55,334 nucleotides of DNA from JBAXPV01 sp037132075 (GTDB taxonomy: Bacteria; Bacteroidota; Bacteroidia; Bacteroidales; CAIXZF01), in contig JBAXPV010000026.1 in NCBI GenBank assembly GCA_037132075.1, positions 1 to 55,334 of the forward strand, given 5' to 3'. Each line of letters opens with the position of its first letter. The first letter of the stretch is position 1. The notes beneath the pieces were generated by a model. It was not told where the DNA came from and did no database searches. It was given only the letters and a program-made list of their open reading frames with translations. A program made the position numbers and the translations under genes. Positions 8,411 to 15,360 of the stretch are shown here, one piece after another.

Positions 8411-9178
8411 ATGTCAAAGGTTATTGAAAACAGATTGATTTCAGAATTTAAGGTTAGAGAGTCTTTTACCAGAGAAGAGCTCTTTTCCTTTTACCGATCC
8501 TTCGAGCCAAATTTAAACGAAGGAACCTTCGGATGGAGAATATATGACCTTAAAAACAGGAATATCATTAAACCACTCAAGAGAGGGCTTTATATCATTT
8601 CGCACAAGACGAATTTTAGACCATTGATTTCCAATGACTTGATTAAACTTGCGAAAAGAATTACAGACCGTTATAAAGATATCACTTACTGCATTTGGGA
8701 TACAGCCTGGCTTAATGAGTTCACCCAACACCAGACCAGTAAATCAATCATTGTGATTGAAATCGAGAAGGGATTTGAAGAATCTTTGTTTTATCATATA
8801 AAGGATACATCCCGGCGTGAGGTGTTCCTGAATCCAGATGAAAAAGACATTGAGTTATACATTGCAGAAAGTAACCATCCAATAGTTATAAAGAATCTTC
8901 TAACCAGGGCACCTATTACAAAAAGAACTGAGAAAAAGGTCAAGTTGTATGCACCTACGCTTGAGAAGATCCTGGTTGACCTGTTCTCAGAGGAAAAACT
9001 TTACTATTTTCTGCAAAGGTCTGAATTAATACACATTTACGAGAGCGCAATCAATAGCTATGCAATCAATTTTACGAAAATGTTAAGTTATGCCGGGCGC
9101 CGGAAACGAGACCAAAACATCAGGCAGTTTTTGACCAACCACATGTATCATCTTGTAAAAGACTTCATTCATGATTAA
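8411..9178 (+). CDS. AbiEi-like antitoxin / DUF6577-type protein
   Basis: This 255-aa protein has an N-terminal winged-helix-like region (SFTREELFSFYRSF to KPLKRGLYIIS, residues ~15-62), the architecture of type IV AbiEi antitoxins, followed by an alpha/beta region (CIWDTAWLNEF) and a helical C-terminus. Its stop overlaps by 8 bp the start of a short ORF that resembles the first residues of an AbiEii nucleotidyltransferase toxin, as in intact AbiE operons. AbiEi both neutralises the toxin and represses the promoter; repeats suitable as operator lie at 8319-8375. With the toxin broken (9171-9314), the protein may persist as an orphan regulator. Assignment to DUF6577/AbiEi is by remembered sequence pattern. 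Confidence 0.65.
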   Translation: MSKVIENRLISEFKVRESFTREELFSFYRSFEPNLNEGTFGWRIYDLKNRNIIKPLKRGLYIISHKTNFRPLISNDLIKLAKRITDRYKDITYCIWDTAWLNEFTQHQTSKSIIVIEIEKGFEESLFYHIKDTSRREVFLNPDEKDIELYIAESNHPIVIKNLLTRAPITKRTEKKVKLYAPTLEKILVDLFSEEKLYYFLQRSELIHIYESAINSYAINFTKMLSYAGRRKRDQNIRQFLTNHMYHLVKDFIHD

Positions 9179-9314
9179 AGAACATTGTTTCAGCAAAGAA
9201 TGGTTTGAAGGGTTTAAAAAACAAAAGAACCATACACGAATCGGCGGTATCATCCTTGAGAGAATCCAATTATTCCCTTATCCAGTAAACTTCTTGGTAT
9301 TGCTATTTAATTAA
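9171..9314 (+). pseudogene. AbiEii-like nucleotidyltransferase toxin, N-terminal remnant
   Basis: A 47-codon frame starts at the ATGATTAA overlap with the preceding antitoxin-like gene. Its first ~31 residues (MIKEHCFSKEWFEGFKKQKN, then ...RIGGIILER) resemble the N-terminus of Bacteroidota AbiEii/AbiGii nucleotidyltransferases. After that the sequence diverges and stops, long before the GGT-S and DxD nucleotidyltransferase motifs. No further fragments are visible up to the next gene at 9444. I read it as a deletion remnant of the toxin. Confidence 0.5.
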
Positions 9315-9443
9315 GTATTAGGGGCAAATTACACCCCAAATGTTTAATCGAAAAACAGTGCTATGCAGGATACAAAAAAGGAATGTGGATCCTTCCAGTC
9401 TGAGGTTTTTCAAGTATTTTAGCCCTGCAATAATCCAACCCAA

Positions 9444-10088
9444 ATGTATTCTTCCAACATGATTCATTTCCTTGACGGTGATGGTAACATTACCAAGGCC
9501 ATGCCAGAGGAAGCCCGGGAACTAAGCAGTTTCCTGGCCTTGATCATTGATTCTTACACCCACAAATATACCGATGACCCTCAACCTGTTCGTTGTTTTA
9601 AAAAGAACTGCAAGGGAATTATCAATTTAAGCCGCAGTTTGCTCACTGATGAGATTATCTGGAATTGTCCGGCATGCTATGTTGATGGGACTATCAGCAA
9701 TTGGCGCGGAACACCATGGGAAAATAAGGGATACCCAAGAGTTGATGATAGGGTAATCGACTCTGAAGCAATCATCTGGGTTCAAAGATTGAAATCTGAA
9801 TTGACCTTTCCGGTAGATGTCACGCCAGGGGACCTTATCGGGAAAGATTTCCCGGGGCCTCCCCCGATGGCGATTACCCGTATTCTTGATTATAGGGAAA
9901 TTGACGGTGTGATTGTTGAAGTTTTGTCAGGGAATCGGGGATATATAATACCCCTCTCTTATTTTTCAATAGCCCATGAAGATTCTCCGGATTTTAAACT
10001 TGTGGACGAATTTCTGGATTGGTGGTATCGGCAGGATGAAGAAGAAACGGACAACAACCCGGCACATGAAGATTCGAAACTATTCTGA
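9444..10088 (+). CDS. Hypothetical zinc-ribbon protein
   Basis: This 214-aa protein is not assigned to a named family. Residues ~50-90 hold a treble-like zinc ribbon: RCFKKNCKG and WNCPACYVDG, four cysteines, followed by the ISNWRGTPWEN segment that often follows such a ribbon in small accessory proteins. The middle (LIGKDFPGPPPMAITRIL and following strands) looks like a small beta domain, and the C-terminus is acidic. The first ATG (9444) is used; Met6 (9459) is an alternative. It is followed 40 bp later by a DUF3800 gene in the same direction, so both may be co-transcribed. Confidence 0.6.
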   Translation: MYSSNMIHFLDGDGNITKAMPEEARELSSFLALIIDSYTHKYTDDPQPVRCFKKNCKGIINLSRSLLTDEIIWNCPACYVDGTISNWRGTPWENKGYPRVDDRVIDSEAIIWVQRLKSELTFPVDVTPGDLIGKDFPGPPPMAITRILDYREIDGVIVEVLSGNRGYIIPLSYFSIAHEDSPDFKLVDEFLDWWYRQDEEETDNNPAHEDSKLF

Positions 10089-10128
10089 TTTTCAGATAAA
10101 AGCAGAATGAAAAATAAAACTATTTGGA

Positions 10129-10863
10129 ATGAAGTATCTCTTATATATCGATGAAAGTGGTGATCACGGGCTTTCAAATTTGAATCCGGATTTTCCTGTA
10201 TTTGTACTCTGTGGGGTATTGGCCACTCAGGATGATTATGAAGCTATAAGGCTTGATTTTAACCAGATAAAATCAGAATTCTGGGGAAACAAGAAGGTGA
10301 TATTTCATTCACGAGATATAAGAAAGTGTGAAAAAGAATTCGCCATATTCTTTAATCTAGAGTTGAAAGCCCGATTCTACCACCAACTAAATCAAGTAAT
10401 TGCAAAAAGTAACTATACCATTATTTCGTCTGTCATTCAAAAGGAAAAATATATCAAGGAATATGGGAGGCTGTCAACAGATGTCTATGAATTATCGTTA
10501 TCATTTATCATTGAAAGAACTATATTCCTACTTGATGAGGTAGCCAATGGAGAAACTACTTTAGAAATTGTGATTGAGAAAAGAGGGAAAAAAGAAGATA
10601 AAAATCTCCAGGAGCACTTTCAGCGGGTTCTTTCAAGAGGGACAGGCTATGTTAACCCGGACAGACTTAGACAATACAATGTTTCCATCAACTTTAAAAG
10701 CAAGATAGAAAATATTAATGGCCTTCAATTTGCTGATCTTCTAGCATATCCGATTGCAAGATATGTAATAGAACCTGATCGGGCAAACCCAGCTTTCGAG
10801 ATCATTGAACCGAAGTTCTATCAGAAATCTGGTAAAAGATATGGGCTTAAGGTATTTCCATAA
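10129..10863 (+). CDS. DUF3800 domain-containing protein
   Basis: This 244-aa protein starts with YIDESGDHG (residues 6-14), the DUF3800 hallmark with Asp8 and Glu9, and ends with GLQFADLLAYPIARYV, the second conserved block (Asp in ADLLAY). DUF3800 proteins are thought to have an RNase H-like fold with a metal-binding acidic centre and are frequent in mobile and defence islands; the biochemical role is not established. Length is normal for the family and no damage is visible. It lies downstream of the zinc-ribbon gene, same strand, before a gene-poor stretch leading to the integrase remnant. Confidence 0.85.
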   Translation: MKYLLYIDESGDHGLSNLNPDFPVFVLCGVLATQDDYEAIRLDFNQIKSEFWGNKKVIFHSRDIRKCEKEFAIFFNLELKARFYHQLNQVIAKSNYTIISSVIQKEKYIKEYGRLSTDVYELSLSFIIERTIFLLDEVANGETTLEIVIEKRGKKEDKNLQEHFQRVLSRGTGYVNPDRLRQYNVSINFKSKIENINGLQFADLLAYPIARYVIEPDRANPAFEIIEPKFYQKSGKRYGLKVFP

Positions 10864-11257
10864 AAGCACAAAGCCAGAAACAAGTTCCGGCTTCATACCG
10901 ATCGGGGACACCCCGGTCCAAATTATTATTAACTAGTTGTTCTTTAATACAACCTCAGTCTTTTTGTTATTCTTTGTAATAATAGTACAAAAATACGAAG
11001 TTTTTAACAAATTCAAGTATTCAGACACAATTTATTTGGAATACCAAAAATAATTAGCATCAGTTAAGATGCTTTTTAGAAACACCAATGCTCTTTTTGT
11101 CCTAACCTCAATCATTTCCTTTTTCAAATTAAGCAAAAAATCACAGATAATCAGTTAGTTAAAAACTATTTCCTTTTTCAAGTTACGCAAAAGTAGGTCA
11201 AATTCAATTTCAATACAATTAGTACTGTTGTTTGACTTAAAGTGTTCCAAATTCATC
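10864..11257. other. AT-rich intergenic stretch, 394 bp, without a gene
   Basis: No supportable coding frame. A small hairpin, CGGGG-ACA-CCCCG (10903-10915), just after the DUF3800 stop may serve as terminator. A duplicated 25-bp segment (11114-11138 and 11168-11192) lies near the recombinase remnant. The rest is AT-rich sequence in which I see nothing. Confidence 0.6.
11114..11192. repeat. 25-bp direct repeat, two copies
   Basis: 11114-11138 and 11168-11192 agree in 23 of 25 positions (core TTTCCTTTTTCAA, ending GCAAAA), with starts 54 bp apart. The copies lie 65-145 bp beyond the 3' end of the tyrosine recombinase remnant. They could be recombinase arm-type sites or duplicated promoter DNA; this is undecided. 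Confidence 0.65.
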
Positions 11258-11767
11258 TTAAAGCTTATCCATCAACATCATCCCCTTCGTCAACGACGGC
11301 TGTGTAACCTTTACATACCCCATGGTAATTTTAATGTTGCTGTGACCCAGCAGCTGCATGATCACTTCAACGGGGACTCCCAGCTCACCTGCAATTGTGG
11401 CAAAGGAATGCCGGGCACAGTGGATGCTGATGCTTTTGCTAATCCCTGCCAGGGTCATGACCTCTTTGAGGTCCCGGTTGGTGGCCTGGCTGCAGGTGAC
11501 CTGGAAGATGCTTTCGTTTGGCAAACCTTTACCCAAAAGCATAATCGCTTTTTTGGGAAGATCAAGTCGTAAGGGCTCCCCGGTTTTTTGCATGCGGATC
11601 TGGATATAACGGCCTTCAATCACTTTACTATAAGTGAGTGCCTTCAGATCGGAATACCTGAGGCCGGTATAGCAAGAGAAAAGGAAATAACGCATGACAT
11701 GTTTCAAGGTTTTTGGAGTTGCGTTATCGTGGTATTTTTCTTTGTAGGAAACATTGTTCATGGCCAA
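11258..11767 (-). pseudogene. Tyrosine recombinase/integrase, catalytic domain fragment
   Basis: The 169 residues cover the catalytic domain of a phage-type integrase, with all catalytic positions visible: Arg in CYTGLRYSDL, Lys in MQKTGEP, HCARH (His-x-x-Arg), the His of LLGHSN and the Tyr nucleophile in MGYVKV. The N-terminal SAM-like and core-binding domains (normally ~200 residues) are missing. Upstream the frame continues open without a start or recognisable integrase sequence (toward ~11830), and the tRNA gene follows at 11913. The ORF opens with a TTG at 11767. Position and direction next to a tRNA 3' end are those of an island integrase; lacking its N-terminus it is unlikely to be active. 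Confidence 0.8.
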
Positions 11768-11873
11768 AAGGTATTTATCCGAAATATGCGAAACATTCGC
11801 GAAACAATTTGGTGTAAATATCGGAAAAATATTTCCAAAAACAAAATGTGATCCTCTGAAAGGCCCTAAAACA

Positions 11874-11905
11874 AACGAGATTGGAAATTTCTCTCCAATC
11901 TCGTT
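11874..11905. terminator. Hairpin terminator between tRNA and integrase remnant
   Basis: Perfect 12-bp arms AACGAGATTGGA / TCCAATCTCGTT with an 8-nt loop. T-rich tracts follow on both strands (TTTTCTT on plus, TTTGTTTT on minus), so it can stop transcription from either side. On the minus strand it lies just 3' of the tRNA and is its likely terminator. Confidence 0.8.
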
Positions 11906-11912
11906 TTCTTGC

Positions 11913-11988
11913 TGGTGGGCCCACCTGGACTTGAACCGGGGACCGACGGATTATGAGTCCGCTGCTCTGACCACTGAGCTATAGGCCC
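11913..11988 (-). tRNA. tRNA with CAT anticodon (Ile2 or elongator Met)
   Basis: On the minus strand a 73-nt cloverleaf starts GGGCCTATAGCTCAG and ends TGGGCCC plus A, with CCA encoded (76 nt in all). The acceptor pairs GGGCCTA with TGGGCCC (one G-T pair); the anticodon loop CTCATAA gives anticodon CAT at 11953-11955; the T arm is GGTTCAAGTCC. The GCTCAGTGGTCAGAGC D arm and overall sequence look close to the tRNA-Ile2 (lysidine) type as I remember it from E. coli, but elongator tRNA-Met is not excluded. It marks the border of the accessory region: an integrase remnant lies at its 3' side. Confidence 0.9.
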
Positions 11989-12129
11989 TAAAAGGTATTT
12001 CCTTTACACTGCAAAATTACAAGAATTAGGTGGAATTTCAAGGTCCGGGTTGATTTTATTTGGAGAGGGAGATTAAGAGGTCCAAGGAAAAGCTCAATCG
12101 AAGCCAATTCTCCACCCATCGGGGGGAGA

Positions 12130-12188
12130 TGTCTCGCGAAGCGAGACAGAGGGGGTAAAGCGAGACAGAGGGGGTGAAGCGAAACAGC
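12130..12188. repeat. REP-like palindrome with 19-bp tandem units
   Basis: TGTCTCGC-GAA-GCGAGACA (12130-12148) is a perfect palindrome with 8-bp arms. It overlaps three 19-bp units beginning AAGCGAGACAG at 12139, 12158 and 12177, the last degenerate. It lies between the tRNA and dusB; the remaining intergenic sequence shows no gene. Looks like a dispersed extragenic palindromic element. Confidence 0.6.
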
Positions 12189-12206
12189 GCAGCAATCCCG
12201 CACACC

Positions 12207-13193
12207 TTAGAGACTGGGAGCGCAGTACAATACCGCTATCTCATCCAGTAAGCTATATATCTCTTCGGCAAAATTGTTGCTTACCAGGCGCATTTTAAAT
12301 GCCTTGAAATTCGCCAATCCTTTAAAATAATGTCCATAATGCTTCCGCATCTCGCGCACAGCCTGGCTTTCGCCTTTCCAAGCCACTGAACGCTGCAGGT
12401 GTTCCTTGCATGCCTCAATGCGGGTTTGTAAGCTTGGCGGAAGCATCGTTTCCCCATGTTCCAGAAACCAACGGATCTCCTGGAAGATAAAGGGGTTTCC
12501 TATGGCAGCCCTGCCGATCATGACACCGTCAACACCGTGTTTGTCGAACATTGCTTTACAAAATTCCGGTGTCGTGACATCCCCGTTGCCGATGATCGGG
12601 ATCTTCATCCTTGCGTTGTTCTTTACTTCTCCAATCAGCGTCCAGTCGGCTTTGCCACTATAGAGCTGGGAACGTGTTCTGCCATGAATCGTAAGTGCTT
12701 GTATCCCCACATCCTGTAATCGTTCAGCTACTTCAATAATGTTTTTTGTGCTGTCATCCCAGCCTAGCCTGGTTTTTACAGTAACCGGCAGCTTTGTTGC
12801 CTTAACCACTGCTTCTGTCAGCGCAACCATAAGCGGAATGTCTTTGAGTAATGCCGCCCCACCTCCTTTTACCACAACTTTTTTTACCGGGCATCCATAA
12901 TTGATGTCAATGAGATCGGGCTGTGCTTCCTCTGCAATCTCAACAGCCCGACGCATCGATTCAGCATTATGTCCAAAGACCTGGATCCCGATTGGCCTTT
13001 CCCCGGGCTCAAAGTCGAGTTTGCGGGTGCTTTTCTCTGCAAACCTGATGAGGCCCTCAGAAGAGATGAACTCAGTATACATGACATCTGCCCCAAACTT
13101 CTTACAGAGATGCCGGAAAGGAGGATCTGTGATGTCTTCCAGGGGAGCCAGGAAGAGGGGATGGGACGGGAGAATGATGTTACCGATATTCAT
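12207..13193 (-). CDS. dusB: tRNA-dihydrouridine synthase B
   Basis: This 328-aa FMN-dependent TIM-barrel enzyme reduces uridines of the tRNA D loop to dihydrouridine. The sequence shows PLFLAPLEDITDPPFR at the N-terminus, the catalytic Cys101 in DINYGCPVKKV, the TVKTRLGWDD and TIHGRTR blocks and the FMN-phosphate motifs IGNGDV and GVMIGRAAIGNP, followed by the helical C-terminal domain. The ATG at 13193 is used; the longer frame begins with a TTG that forms part of a -7 box. The gene is monocistronic as far as visible and points away from the Ehr-like operon. Confidence 0.95.
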   Translation of the reverse strand: MNIGNIILPSHPLFLAPLEDITDPPFRHLCKKFGADVMYTEFISSEGLIRFAEKSTRKLDFEPGERPIGIQVFGHNAESMRRAVEIAEEAQPDLIDINYGCPVKKVVVKGGGAALLKDIPLMVALTEAVVKATKLPVTVKTRLGWDDSTKNIIEVAERLQDVGIQALTIHGRTRSQLYSGKADWTLIGEVKNNARMKIPIIGNGDVTTPEFCKAMFDKHGVDGVMIGRAAIGNPFIFQEIRWFLEHGETMLPPSLQTRIEACKEHLQRSVAWKGESQAVREMRKHYGHYFKGLANFKAFKMRLVSNNFAEEIYSLLDEIAVLYCAPSL

Positions 13194-13199
13194 TGGTGG

Positions 13200-13207
13200 C
13201 AAAAATA
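13200..13207 (-). promoter_or_regulatory. -7 box for dusB (TATTTTTG)
   Basis: On the minus strand TATTTTTG ends 6 nt before the dusB ATG, which implies an almost leaderless transcript. Confidence 0.45.
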
Positions 13208-13327
13208 GTATTTAAACGATTACAATGTTGTGATGCTGCCATGTTGCAAAGTCGGAGTGAATTGGTGCCGTGATATCGGGGTTAATCGGTAATTCGCGGC
13301 AACAGTGCATCGTTAAACCGAAAGCCT

Positions 13328-13335
13328 TACCTTTG
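13328..13335 (+). promoter_or_regulatory. -7 box for the Ehr-like operon (TACCTTTG)
   Basis: TACCTTTG is an exact TAnnTTTG match, 39 nt before the first ATG of the operon. It is the only convincing promoter before 13375, and no equally good box is seen inside the operon. Confidence 0.55.
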
Positions 13336-13374
13336 CACATGCAACATCTCCATCTGAAAATGAAAGATTAAGGA

Positions 13375-15360
13375 ATGGGTGATATCATTTACATCTCCTG
13401 GCTTGTTACCATCATCGCAATTATCGCGCTGGGTTTTGTTCCTTCCAAACTAAAATCCATAGTCACCATAGTCACGGTCTTGACCAGCGTACTCCTGACA
13501 AGCTGGCTTGCGTTTCCTGCTCTAAGCGGGAATGCTGTTGAATTTATGATATTGGGTGGTTCTTTCCTTGGCAATGTCCCTGTACGTATCGATGGCCTAT
13601 CAGCCTGGTTTATGCTTATCATCAATTTCACTACCCTCACAGGGGTCATCTACGGAAGCGGATACCTGAAAGAATACATGAATCTTCCAGCAAAACTCAG
13701 CCTTCATTGGATACTGTTCATTCTCTTTCACCTTTCCATGCTTTGGGTTTGCATGTTACAACAGTCGCTGGTGTTCCTGGTCGCCTGGGAGGTGATGTCA
13801 CTGACGTCTATGCTGCTGGTTATTTTTGATCATCACAAATCAAGCACGCTGAAGGCAGGGATTAATTACCTGGTTCAGATGCACATCAGCGTTGTCTTGC
13901 TTACTGCCGGCTTCATCTGGGTTTATTCGAAGACGGGTTCGCTCGATTTCGCAGCCATCAGTGAATTCTTTACCCACCAAAACAACATTGGCCTGTTTCT
14001 GATATTTTTTCTTGGCTTTGGCCTGAAAGCGGGATTTGTGCCCCTGCATTCATGGCTCCCACAGGCGCATCCTGCCGCACCTTCTCATATTTCTGGTGTG
14101 ATGTCGGGCGTGATTGTCAAACTGGGGATTTATGGGATTATCCGGATCATCTCCTTTTTGCATGAGGATTTGATTTTGCTCGGTGAAATCATGGTAAGCG
14201 TTTCCGTTTTAACCGGATTGTATGGGATATTAAATGCTGCTGTTCATCGCGACTTTAAAAGGATGCTTGCCTATTGCACGATAGAGAATATTGGAATAAT
14301 CGGGATTGGTATCGGCATTGGGATGATTGGCATGGGCAGGAATTCATCGCTGTTATATTACCTTGGATTTGGAGGCGCTTTGCTGCATGTCCTGAATCAT
14401 TCACTGTTCAAATCATTATTGTTTTTCTCTGCCGGTTCTGTATATCAGCAAACCCATACCCGTGACATGGAAAAACTCGGGGGACTGATCCGGTCAATGC
14501 CAAAAACTGCTCTGATTTTTCTTATCGGTGCAATCGCTGTTGCGGGCATCCCTCCATTTAATGGCTTCGTCTCAGAATTCATCATATATAGTGGACTTAT
14601 TGAAGGCGTGAAAAACGGAAGCTTCGGCGAAGCAAGCCTTTTTATCCTCTCAATGGCAGGTCTGGCAATCATCGGAGGCCTGTCAATCCTGGCATTTACC
14701 AAGTCTTTTGGAACGATCTTCTTAGGAAATCCACGCACGGTACTTCAACATAAACCCAAAGAGGTTAGTTTCCTGATGTTATTCCCGCAGTATTTTATCA
14801 TTGTTCTGATGCTGTCAATCGCCTTTTTCCCCAGTCTGTTTTTAAATAATATTTATACAATATTAGCAAACCTTCAGCCTAACAGCCTTCAGCCCTCAGC
14901 CTATAATCTGATTGCACAAACAACATCAAGAATTAGTTTATACTCACTGATACTGGGATCAATCATCATCTTAACCTTGGTCCTCCGTTCCCTTACCCGG
15001 AACCCAGATTCAATAAGCAATCCTACCTGGGGTTGCGGCTACATCGCACCCAACAACCACATGCAATACACCGGGAAGTCCTTTTCTAAACCATTGGGAA
15101 AAGCTTTCAGCTTCTTGCTTATCGAAAAAAAACAATACAAGGAACTAAATTCCACGGAGTTCTTTCCAAGCAAGCACAGGTATAAGTCAAGCTACTCCGA
15201 TTTTTTTGAACATTATATCATCAAGCCAGTCTCACGACGAATGGTTTTTGCCGCAAAGTATTTCAGCTTTATCCAAAACGGCCGCGTACAATCCTACGTC
15301 ATTTATGGCATCCTGTTTATCCTGATTGTTTTTCTCATCACCGTTTTTAATATCATTTAA
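13375..15360 (+). CDS. HyfB/NuoL-like ion-translocating membrane subunit (first copy)
   Basis: This 661-aa antiporter-like subunit belongs to the group-4 hydrogenase/complex I family, with about 14-16 membrane helices and a C-terminal extension. Conserved channel residues are present: Glu139 in VAWEVMSLTS, Lys218 in GFGLKAGFVPLHSW and Lys249 in GVIVKLGIYG; the QAHPAAPSHISGVMSG motif lies between. After the helices a cytoplasmic tail contains WGCGYIAPNNHMQYTG, as in HyfB. It is the first gene of a seven-gene operon preceded by a -7 box at 13328-13335, and its TAA overlaps the next ATG by one base. It should conduct H+ or Na+; coupling to redox is doubtful because the peripheral subunits have lost cofactor ligands. 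Confidence 0.9.
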   Translation: MGDIIYISWLVTIIAIIALGFVPSKLKSIVTIVTVLTSVLLTSWLAFPALSGNAVEFMILGGSFLGNVPVRIDGLSAWFMLIINFTTLTGVIYGSGYLKEYMNLPAKLSLHWILFILFHLSMLWVCMLQQSLVFLVAWEVMSLTSMLLVIFDHHKSSTLKAGINYLVQMHISVVLLTAGFIWVYSKTGSLDFAAISEFFTHQNNIGLFLIFFLGFGLKAGFVPLHSWLPQAHPAAPSHISGVMSGVIVKLGIYGIIRIISFLHEDLILLGEIMVSVSVLTGLYGILNAAVHRDFKRMLAYCTIENIGIIGIGIGIGMIGMGRNSSLLYYLGFGGALLHVLNHSLFKSLLFFSAGSVYQQTHTRDMEKLGGLIRSMPKTALIFLIGAIAVAGIPPFNGFVSEFIIYSGLIEGVKNGSFGEASLFILSMAGLAIIGGLSILAFTKSFGTIFLGNPRTVLQHKPKEVSFLMLFPQYFIIVLMLSIAFFPSLFLNNIYTILANLQPNSLQPSAYNLIAQTTSRISLYSLILGSIIILTLVLRSLTRNPDSISNPTWGCGYIAPNNHMQYTGKSFSKPLGKAFSFLLIEKKQYKELNSTEFFPSKHRYKSSYSDFFEHYIIKPVSRRMVFAAKYFSFIQNGRVQSYVIYGILFILIVFLITVFNII

